Assembly: GCF_029784135.1 (NCBI RefSeq)
Contig: NC_073745.1
Location: 48,577,119-48,641,118, forward strand
Direction of reading: 5' to 3'
Source of the DNA: Toxorhynchites rutilus septentrionalis
Taxonomy: Eukaryota; Arthropoda; Insecta; Diptera; Culicidae
Length of the DNA: 64,000 bases
The notes under the pieces are model-generated. The model made no database searches. It was given only the letters and a program-made list of their open reading frames with translations, and was not told the DNA's origin. Of this stretch, positions 55,713 to 64,000 are shown piece by piece (position 1 is the first letter of the stretch; each line of letters opens with the position of its first letter). Made by a program: the position numbers and the translations under genes.

Positions 55713-56099
55713 TATTGTGATAGAAGTTTGAAGTTCAACCCTTTCAAATGAGCTCAATGGAACAGATTTTTCTTTGCAACAAATATTTTCAATGGTACAG
55801 TTTTGGAAGAAAAAATCAAATGAAAAACATTTTTCCACCTTTCAGTACAGAAAAATATCTGGCAAATGCAATGCAATGATAGACATCGTCCAGGTTAATT
55901 TCAGCGGTTTTCAATCAACGGAATGCTGCCATCAAATGTTGATATACCTAGAAAAGCTCACTTTCTAAAACATCACTATCCAATTGATGAAGAATGGTGT
56001 TACAGCTTGATTCATTTAGAATCCGGAATCACAAAACCAAATCACTAGATGTATTGAATCAAAATGTTTTTATATCAAAATGCAGTTAATTTATTGTTC

Positions 56100-57470
56100 T
56101 TTTCGGAAAAGTTTTCTTACTTTTCTTCGAATACCCTCCATCAAAGTTTGGACTCTCAATTGGTCAACCTAAGTGGCTCTCTTCATGTCGCCAACATCTC
56201 GAGTCACTTTGGCACCCTTCATAAATTTCCTCTTCACAATGGCCCAATATGTTTCGATTGGGCGGAATTGGGAGGGTTGAGGTCTTTTTCAATGTAATCG
56301 ACCCCATTGTCACGGTACCACAGAAGCACCTTCCGGCTGTATCGCAGCTTGCCAAATCTGGCCAGAACTTCACCGGACCTTTGTTAGCCGTATCAAATGG
56401 AAGAAGACGTTTCTGCCCGCACTCCTTTACATTTTCGAGTCCATTGCCTTGTTTGTGACGAGAACCTTGGTTTTATGTCCACTGCTGCTAATCCCCTCCC
56501 ACTTGAAGAACTTTCTGGAAAATCAAACGGCATAAACAAACTCAAATTTGCTGAGGTATCCCCTCTGGCAGTTGCGTTATATAATTTCAAGCCGTGGAGC
56601 TTTCCAAAATCCATCTTCTCATACGTTTCGTCATCGATACTTCGTACTTCGTCAAAACTTTGTTGTACAACTTTCGAGCGCATCCTTGAGCCACCAGGCA
56701 ACATTCTGTTTAGTTGCTTGCATGCACGAAAATAACGATAACATACGAATTTTCCGGATGGTACTTTGGTTAAGGTGGCCGTACACTGTTTGCCCGGAGG
56801 TCAAATATTTGATATTTTTTGACAGATAAGGTTTGATTTGATATTTGTACAAACACTATTTTGTTTGCCACTCTTCAATTTTCAACAGTACTAAACAATA
56901 TCAAACACCGAACATGGAAAAAATCAACTGAAATATTCAAGGTAACCTAACCATGTACCGACAGGTTCGAAGAACAGATTGAAAAAATATTCTAGGCATC
57001 CAATAATTGAATATTTGCTTGTCGTGTTTTGTGTAGAAAATATTTGATCAGTACACGTTGACCAAATTTTATCTGTCAAAAAGAGTCAAATATTTGGCTT
57101 CGGTCAAACAGTGTATGAGCACCCTTAGAGTTGTGTTTTTTGACGATGACTTAGTCCGAGAGTCCCGGAATTGCCTTAATTGTTCTCAATATCTTCAACC
57201 TCAGCTTTCGACCGCAAGTTCTACTACGACGCGTCTCCTCATCCATCCAACAATAATTGTACGTTCACTAAAACTTTTCAGCACATCATACACGTTCGAT
57301 TCAGCCACTTTCAGCAATTCCGCTATTTTAGTACCTATCCACGACGGTATATTTAATGTGGGTGTCCAAAATCAAATTTCTTCTCTCGGTTTTCAACCTG
57401 CACAACTTTCTCAAAGTTGTTCAAAGAAAGAAGAAGATTGTTTGGAAATTTCAGGTTGATCCGTTTTGTT
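56100..57470 (-). pseudogene. ITmD37-type transposase, split by a MITE
   Basis: On the minus strand the N-terminal part reads LNIPSWIGTKIAELLKVAES and VYDVLKSFSERTI (57230-57370), a helix-turn-helix. After the MITE (56773-57125) the catalytic part reads SIDDETYEKMDFGKLHGLKL (first Asp), FWPDLASCD (second Asp, near 56370), KVLLWYRDNGVDYIEKDLNP, and then decayed sequence where the third acidic residue lies (PPNSAQSKHIG). Stops and frameshifts occur throughout. It belongs to the same broad family as 39019-40034 but is much older. Confidence 0.8.
56773..57125. mobile_element. MITE inside the ITmD37-type remnant
   Basis: The left AGGTGGCCGTACACTGTTTG, then CAAATATTTGA and TTTTTTGACAGATAA, is mirrored at the right (complement of CATACACTGTTTGACCGAAG, CAAATATTTGACTCTTTTTG, ACAGATAAA). 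TTA or TA flanks both sides. About 353 bp, no coding. It interrupts the transposase between its N-terminal and catalytic parts. Confidence 0.82.
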
Positions 57471-57510
57471 TTGAAAAAGTTGGTCATTAGATCCTTGCAA
57501 ACATTTATAT

Positions 57511-58570
57511 TATACTAGCTGACCCGGCAAACTTCGTCCCGCCCAAAATTTGTTTTTTGTTTTCAATACCTTCAAACATTCACGTTTTCTTAATAAACGC
57601 TAACTAAGTTCATGAGTCCATTCGCAGGATTTCATTTCATTTCATTCATTGATTGATCTTCTAATCGACTCCGTTGAATTTACCTTTAACTATAAAATTC
57701 TTAGTACTTCTACCAAAACTCATCATTATAATATCAGATTATTTCCAGACGCAATTCTCGTTCAAGATTTCTCAACCTCTTGCAAATAACATGTTTTTCC
57801 GTTACATGGAATAAATGTTTGATACAGGAAACATGATAGAATAAAGACAGACCCCCTCCCACTCAGAGAGACGGCAGGAGTGTCTATTCATCATAGAAAC
57901 GTGTTGTGTCCCCTAAAACCTTCGCATGCCAAATTTGGCATTTTCTTGATTAGTTTTCGAGTTATGCAAAAAATTGTCTTTCATTTGTATGGCAGCCCCT
58001 CTTTAGAGAGGGGGGTGGAGTGCCTAGCCACCGTGAAAACATTTGTTGTACCCTAAAACCTCCATATACCTAATTTGGTTTCGTTTGCTTGATTAATTCT
58101 CGAGTAATGCAGAAATTTGTGTTTCATTTATATGGTAGCCCCTCTCAGAGAGAGGGGTGGAGTGTGTCACCACCGTGAAAACATTTATTGCGCCATAAAA
58201 CCTCCACATACCTAATTTGGTTTCGTTTGCTTGATTAATTCTCGAGTAATGCAGACATTTGTGTTTCATTTGTATGGCAGCCCCCCTCCCCTCTAAGAGA
58301 GAGGGGAGGAGTATCTAACCACCATAGAATCATTTATCGCACATGCCAAATTTCATTTCATTTACTTGATTAGTTCTCGAGTAATACAAAAATTTGTGTT
58401 CCATTTGCATGGCAGCCCCCCCTAATAGAGAGGGGACGAGAACCTAACCACCGTAAAAACATTTATTGCATCCTACAACTTTCACATGTCAAATTTGGTT
58501 TCGTTTGCTTGATTAATTCTTGAGTAATGCAGAAATTTGTGTTTCATTTGTACCAACCCCAAACCCCATT
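57511..58570 (+). repeat. Dispersed repeat 'GACCCGGCAAACTTCG', copy 3
   Basis: TATACTAGCTGACCCGGCAA starts the copy. After a 330-bp body it has about five tandem units of 135-145 bp (from about 57850), each with GCAGCCCCC, GAGAGGGG, 'AACCACC', AAAACATTTATTG, CTAATTTGGTTTCGTTTGCT, TTGATTAATTCT and ATTTGTGTTTCATTTG. It ends in a C run (58581-58590). The most unit-rich copy of the three. Confidence 0.85.
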
Positions 58571-58964
58571 TGCAGCAAACCCCCCCCCCCTTTGATTTTA
58601 TGAACACGCTTTTCCAACTTTTTTGGACGTTTTGAACCATGTCGATGTTTGGGTGTCACACCAATTAATCGAAAAAATATTATGGATTGAAATTCCATCG
58701 AATCAGTATTCTAGTCTAGAAAATTGAAAACAAAAATCCAATTTTTTTCTCCATATTTCTGAAGTTTAGGCATTCAAGAATATTACCTAGAAAGGATTTT
58801 TCGAAAATTCCATCATTTACCGATTTATAGCCATTTTAGTGACGTGGTATCTTATTAAGTGCAGCCATAACTATTAATTTCAAACGCGTTTTTCTCGAAA
58901 CTATTTTTTTTCTCAAACTGACGTACACGATATTTCAAGTTCTAGTGAACCAATTTACGAGGTA
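58571..58964. other. Non-coding stretch
   Basis: No gene or named repeat was recognised between the dispersed repeat and the mariner derivative. The minus-strand open frame at 58513-58698 partly translates the repeat tail. Confidence 0.4.
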
Positions 58965-59534
58965 TGGCTATTAAATAACGAGACTGCGCGCCTGAAGGGC
59001 GCCCTAGAGGGGTGGGGGGAAAATGAATAGTGCGTTCGGTAGCTTGAAGTGTCTGCTATAAACGTACGAAAACACGTTTTTATCACTATAGTAGTTTGCG
59101 AGCAACAGTGGTTTGAATGGAACGTGGTTTGTAGTGCGCGTCGGAAATCATGTGTGACGAAAAACATGAACAACAACGCTCCTGTCGGTGTCGGCAACGC
59201 TGTCGGCAATTTTTAGCCGATAAGGGCATTCCAGTGCTCGTACATGCCCCGTATTCGCCAAATCTAGCCCCATGCGACTTTTTTCTATTCCCCAAGATCA
59301 AATCCGTGGTGAAAGGTACCCGATTTCAGTCCGTAGAAGAGGCGAAGGAAAAAGCGACGCGGCTTTTGAACGCCATCACAAAAGAAGAATTTCAACACTA
59401 CTTCGAACAATGGAAAAACGTATGGAAAGGTGTGTGAGGAGTCAAGGGGAGTATATTGAAGGGGAGCATATCGTTGTAACGTAATTTTTAAAATATAACC
59501 CTTTTTCGTAACCAGTCTCGTTATTTAATAGCAA
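58965..59534 (+). mobile_element. Mariner internal-deletion derivative
   Basis: The ends TGGCTATTAAATAACGAGAC and (complement of) TTGCTATTAAATAACGAGAC are inverted, with TA at 58963-58964 and 59535-59536. At 570 bp it keeps about 180 bp of 5' sequence joined directly to the transposase C-terminus (next entry). It cannot encode a working enzyme but could be moved by one. Confidence 0.92.
59150..59490 (+). pseudogene. Mariner transposase C-terminal segment
   Basis: Open from about 59150: QFLADKGIPVLVHAPYSPNL, APCDFFLFPKIKSVVKGTRF, EAKEKATRLLNAITKEEFQH and YFEQWKNVWKGV; after a frame change CVRSQGEYIEGEHIV continues to 59484. The third catalytic Asp (APCDFF) is present. The helix-turn-helix domain and the first two catalytic residues are deleted. 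Confidence 0.88.
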
Positions 59535-60519
59535 TACTGCGTATGTCGAATTTACATGAATCTCTATCACATGAACCAATAAAAAAGCATACTTTTTTAA
59601 TTTTACTTTTGTTTTTTAATCGGGAAATGTAAAAAAACGCTTTGAACATCATTTTTTTCTTCAAACGGGCGCCATTTTATCAAAAACATGTTTTTGACTT
59701 GTCCGAAGTTCATGCGATAACGGCATCTTTACTGAGTTAGAATCTGCTCGATTTTTTTATTTCAGATAACCATAAAGACTGGAATCGTGTACACCATGGC
59801 ACAACTTTTTTTGAAAGACAAATTTTTTACAACAATTTTTAACTTGAAAACTATGATACCTACAAAATTCATGTCAAAGTATGAAATGTAGGAAATTGTT
59901 TAAATTTTCACAAAAAATAACCAAAAAAATTTTGCAAAAACAGGATGTGGGTTATATCTGTGGTATAACCGCAAGGGTGACGTAGGACTATCGTTGATTT
60001 AGTGATCATTTGTTTTAGTTGCTTCTGAATCAATTCTGAATGGATGAATATATGAATATTTGGGGGACGAGAGCGTTACGTTTAGAGCACAATATTCAGC
60101 AAAAGAAGTAATCACACGAAAGTTGTGTAATACATAATACATTGCTTGTATTGTGATACGATTTGTGTTCCATTTCCAATAGACAAGATATCTGTTGCAT
60201 CAAATCAGTCTACATATTTTTTGCGTTCGCTCATCCTTTCTCACAACACCCATTTCTAGTTTTAAAAATTGTTGAATAAACATCGTTTGCCAATGCGCAT
60301 GAAGCGGGAATTCCTTCTTAAGATTCATTGCACCTCTTATAAATTGCCGAAAGATGTGGTCTTACGTTGATCGCACTTGATTGAAAAATCACAAAATGTA
60401 TTTGGTCGCAGTATTATATGGATAGAAAACATAATAAACTCTTTCGCTTGAATGTAATTTTCAATTCCAAGGGAACTGGCAGATTATTTTTCAGCAACGA
60501 TAACAGCTTTCCGGAATCT
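59535..60519. other. Non-coding stretch with module-type repeat
   Basis: 59950-60020 (GGTTATATCTGTGGTATAAC, then GACGTAGGACTA) repeats 15240-15305. The rest is AT-rich, with no gene recognised. Confidence 0.45.
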
Positions 60520-61045
60520 TCTCGATGCTGGATGGCAACCAAACGAAAATAGTTCCGCGCGTGTATATGTGTGTGTGTGGTGGCTGCTCCGATGTCTCAA
60601 GCGGAACCGTTTGTGGCATCACTCTCCTCCTGATGGATTCCCTTCTGGCCTAAGGTGCACAAACAGGCTCTTGGTGACACCGTTCATCAGCGCTTTCATG
60701 ATAAACGAAGTTAGCTTCACCACAACAGCGACAACATGCTCCGATCGCTGTTCAGTTATAACTGAGTGGATTTCCGAGCGGCGCTCGCTTATATACCGAT
60801 TGGTGATTTCAATAGCCTGTTTTGAAAGCAATTTCAAGGCTATTGAAACAAGTTTTTGGATGAAAAAGTAGCAAGTATATAACGCGTAGACATTTTATCT
60901 TTCGAAGGAAGTGTTTATCATACCATTTCGTTCGGTTGTTTAGGAGCAATTAACTCTCAAAATCTCGGTCTCCGGCGTAACGCTTTCGTTTTCGAAACTT
61001 TGATTTTACACCCCTGTATAGAAATGAAAGACGTAGTCCTACGTC
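60520..61045 (-). promoter_or_regulatory. Histone-type upstream module, inverted copy
   Basis: On the minus strand the palindrome GACGTAGGACTACGTC (61030-61045) is followed by TTTCATTTCTATACAGGGGT, CGAAAACGAAAG, TTCGAAAGATAAAATGTC and GGTATATAAGCGAGCG (TATA box near 60790). This aligns with the module at 36329 that leads into H3. The frame after the TATA box (from about 60705, reading MKALMNGVTKSLFVHLRPEG) is not a histone I recognise, though it may be a decayed one. Confidence 0.6.
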
Positions 61046-61079
61046 AAAAAAATTTGCTGACAAAATTTTTTTCTTAAAA

Positions 61080-62186
61080 ATTAGAATTCATTTTTCTTGA
61101 AAACGTTTTTTTTTAAATTCCCAAAAATAAATATATAAATAGCCCTTACAATTTCCAACAAGTCAATACATACATACATATACAATACATACATACATAC
61201 AATACATCGGAAGATGGGTACTTTTACAGGGAAAAAGTTTTTCTAACAACAACTTTTTCATGTTTTCTTTGAACTTATCCTAATTTTGTTTAAAGTCAAG
61301 ATAGCGATATAGTGTATTCGATGAAGTTTTAGATCTTGTTGAGATATAAACTTTTGTCGAAGACATCAACTTTCTGTCTTTTATACTTTTTGGAATATAT
61401 GTCATTTTTATATGAAGACTCCTGAAAAAAATAATGTTTTGCTCGTAACATTTTTGTGTGTAAATTCTCACGTTTGACATGTTCTTGACATGTTTCTAAA
61501 TAGAGAAAAGTTAGCAGAGCATTCAAAATGTGATAATTTATACAAAAAAAATGTTACGAATTAAACATTAATAGCATTTTTTCAAAGAAAAACATGAAAA
61601 AGTTGTTGTTCGAAAAACTTTTTTGATGTTATTGTGTCCATCGTCCGATATATAGAAAACTTGTTGGAAATTTTAAGGGTTATTTATATCTATTTCTTTC
61701 AGAATTTTGAAAGCCTATGTTTTCGAGAGAAATGAATTTTAATTTTCATATTTTTTTTTCAATTACATTTTTTTCCAAAATTTTTTTTGATAATTTTTAT
61801 TGAAAACCAAAATAATTTCCCATATTCCATTCTGTGACTGAAATTTTGTAGGTATTTTTTTTAATTCTGAGTATTTTCAACTTTTTTTTTCTTTGAAAAA
61901 ATACTATTAATGTTTAATTCGTAACATTTTTATGTATAAATTATCGCAATTCACATGCTCTGCTAACTTTTCTCTATTTGGAAACATGTCAAGAACATGT
62001 CAAACGTTAGAATTTACACACAAAAATGTTACTAGAAAAACATTATTTTTTTGAGGAGTCTTCATACGAAAATGACTTATATTCCAAAAGCTATAACAGA
62101 TAGAAAGTTGACGTCTTCGACAAAAGTTCACATTTTAATAAGATCTAAAACTTTGTCGAATACACTATATCGCTATCTTGATTTTA
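61080..62186. mobile_element. Large fold-back element, non-coding
   Basis: 61296-61590 (GATAGCGATATAGTGTATTC, CTTTTGTCGAAGACATCAAC, GACATGTTCTTGACATGTTT) reappears inverted at 61888-62186. A second inverted pair lies inside the left part (61080-61270 against about 61565-61740: AAAACTTGTTGGAAATTTTA, CATCGTCCGATATATAG). A TACA microsatellite sits at 61171-61205. No coding. Borders are not sharp. Confidence 0.7.
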
Positions 62187-62399
62187 ACACTCCTATACTC
62201 GCGCATTGCTCTGTCAGACCGAGAAATCAATAATTCGTTCATTTCTCAGAAAATATCAACACTACGACTTTGTGTTTCTCTCTTGCTTCGTTATTCGTCG
62301 TTCGTCATCGTTTAGCGTATCGCATGTGTTGGTACAAAAGGGACGTGTGCCACTTTTTTAACACTTCCGGTCTGACATACCGACACGAGTATAGGAGTA
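62187..62399. mobile_element. MITE family B, copy 2
   Basis: CACTCCTATACTCGCGCATT at the left and CGACACGAGTATAGGAG at the right are inverted; TCAGACCGAGA and its complement TCCGGTCTGACA lie just inside. About 213 bp, with no coding. Confidence 0.75.
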
Positions 62400-62904
62400 A
62401 CTTTTTTGGACAAGTGCCTTTTTTCATATTCTAGAATATTGTTGAATGAAATGTATAAATTAATGTTAGAGGCGTGGAATATTTCTTGTATATAATGCAT
62501 AAGATCATTACCGGACTATTCTTATTTGATTTCAGTCCCTTTTGTAACTGGATTGGGCAGCTCCATATATTAACTATTCGATATATTCGTCGTTAGATTC
62601 AGACGTTCAAAAGCAAAATATAAATGTTTGACTTTCGTATGGTTATTCGCTAAATATAATGGTCATACATATACACATTTGTGAAAGAATTTCACTTGTG
62701 GAAGGATTGTAAACATAAACTAATTGGTGGCTTATGGCAATTTTTAACAGTTACAGTTTCGGGGATATTTTTTATAATGTACATTATCGACAAGAAAACA
62801 AAAAAAGGAAGGAATCCTAGGAATCCTTTTATATCATATTTTTATTAATAACAGGGGAAAATTCGAATTTCGTCATTTTTGTTGGAGTATCAAAAATTAC
62901 ACTG
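62400..62904. other. Non-coding stretch
   Basis: AT-rich; no gene or repeat with a second copy in the window was recognised. Confidence 0.4.
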
Positions 62905-63095
62905 TTTTGAGGAGGCTGAATTAGATGACTATTAAAACATAATAAAGACGAAGAAAATATATTTTTTGTAGTTATCAAATAAATGCCAATAAAGCCTGAA
63001 AAATACACAATGGCAACATTACAGGGAAGTTCACTTTTCGGTCTGTAACACCGTACGCGAGTATACGTGTTACGATTTTGCACGCGAGTACAAGA
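62905..63095. mobile_element. MITE family B, copy 3 (partial)
   Basis: GAGGCTGAATTAGATGACTA, ATACACAATGGCAACATTAC and the terminal CGGTCTGTAACACCGTACGC, GAGTATACGTGTTACGATTT match the family copy at 48836-49085. The left end is missing. Confidence 0.65.
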
Positions 63096-64000
63096 GGGTC
63101 AAACAAAATTAGGATAAGTTGTATTTTTTTCAAAGAAAATATGAAGTTGGCATGAAATTCGTCAAAAAGGAAGATGCTACAAAATTACTGACAATAGAAT
63201 GCCGCCGAATATGTAATTTGACGTGATAGGAGTATCAAAATTCTACTCCATCCCATCCCAAGATCTAAACTATACAACCATTTCAGGTTTTTCCGGAACT
63301 CAAACGGCTACAATATTACACCACATTTTGTGTAAGATCGTTTCAATAGTATTATTGCTAGATAAACACCAATGAAATGTTTCTGGACTATCTACAGCAC
63401 CAGTGTTCTTACACCTACAGCAAACAACGCACTGAGAAAACCGCTCGCTAATGGAATCCATTACTCAAATATCAACAATCCCGAAAGTAAAGCAGATCAC
63501 ATGTTGAATCTGCGACAATTTAATACATGCATCTCCTTCGTTTTAGTCCAAGCTGATGCGTTTTAGTCCAAGCTGATGATATCCACCAAGAAAATGGTTA
63601 GTTCTGACCACATTCGCTGCGAAAGCATTCCCTACTCAGGCATAACTTTCCCCAAAACCAATCCTCAAATATTTGGTCCCCGCTGTAGCTGTCTGCAGTT
63701 CTAAATACCGAGCTAACGTTGCCTGGGACTAATGCTCCCACACTTGGGGGGTGTGCATTATGCCAAAGTATTGCAATGTGAAGTTGTTCAACGCATGCGA
63801 GCTGATATGAACAAACTCTTTCTCTGAACTCATACACCCTCCTCTCTCGGACTGGGTTTATGTTACATTTATTCGGCTGCATAAAATGGACTTCCTTGAA
63901 TGTGAAAACATGAGAATACTTTGCATGAAAATTAACAAACTAAAAGTTGCGGACCTTAAATAATCTTGGTCGAATCCTGAAATATTCCAAGCCAGGCCAA
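63096..64000. other. Non-coding stretch to the window end
   Basis: No coding region is supported. A small duplication, ATGCGTTTTAGTCCAAGCTG, lies near 63540-63575. The open minus-strand frame at 63598-63882 shows no domain. Confidence 0.4.

Noticed and set aside
57850..58560. CRISPR-like array of repeats
   Set aside because: Units of about 140 bp without spacers, in animal DNA; they are tandem parts of a dispersed repeat.
60569..60871. 100-codon plus-strand open frame
   Set aside because: It lies antisense across a histone-type promoter segment and has no recognisable domain.
63598..63882. 94-codon minus-strand open frame near the window end
   Set aside because: No domain, no splice sites and no start context that would support it.

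Overview
The window is animal nuclear DNA, most likely from a culicine mosquito (Aedes or a close relative). The reasons are AT-rich sequence, introns of about 58-63 bp beside one intron of 5.3 kb, very low gene density, an ITmD37E transposon (a family described from mosquitoes), a tRNA-derived SINE, and a dense pile of mariner, MITE, LINE and fold-back elements. The species call is an inference; no marker gene fixes it.

Only two host genes look intact, both on the minus strand. One is a two-exon chymotrypsin-like secreted serine protease (20401-21234, 256 aa after splicing). The other is a three-exon lipase maturation factor gene (46911-54215, 650 aa after splicing), whose first intron (48756-54049) is filled with repeats. 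There is also a decayed two-exon start of a second serine protease (8474-8700), cut off by a mariner remnant. A small secreted-peptide ORF (54648-54842) and an exon-like ORF (37345-37488) are uncertain.

Region by region. 1-8.2 kb: mariner remnant, a near-complete DD34D mariner (3602-4885), two fold-back elements, and a copy of a dispersed repeat containing GACCCGGCAAACTTCG. 8.4-11.5 kb: broken protease, mariner N-terminal remnant, a 632-bp miniature LTR element (TRIM), a tRNA-derived SINE with a 12-bp target duplication, and a decayed mariner-like transposase. 11.7-14.5 kb: mostly unique non-coding DNA. 14.5-20.4 kb: MITEs, two head-to-head histone-type upstream modules and a LINE RNase H remnant. 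20.4-27.4 kb: the protease gene, a second SINE, a 60-bp-arm hairpin and unique GC-richer DNA. 27.4-31.2 kb: a mariner-like transposon split by a 2.4-kb block that carries two decayed histone H2A copies. 31.2-36 kb: transposase remnants, a second SINE-like element and another fold-back. 36.3-37.5 kb: histone H3 pseudogene. 38.2-43 kb: LINE interrupted by an ITmD37E element and a PIF/Harbinger-type MITE. 43.3-46.2 kb: a terminal-inverted-repeat element containing another histone-type segment. 46.9-54.2 kb: the LMF gene. 54.2-64 kb: MITEs, a mariner-like remnant with a MITE inside it, a mariner deletion derivative, and fold-backs.

The most unusual theme is a set of dispersed upstream modules, each starting with the palindrome GACGTAGGACTACGTC. 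Several lead into degenerate histone genes that keep TATA/CCAAT promoter features and the histone 3' stem-loop. These look like scattered histone orphons, or a repeat family that carries histone gene pieces.
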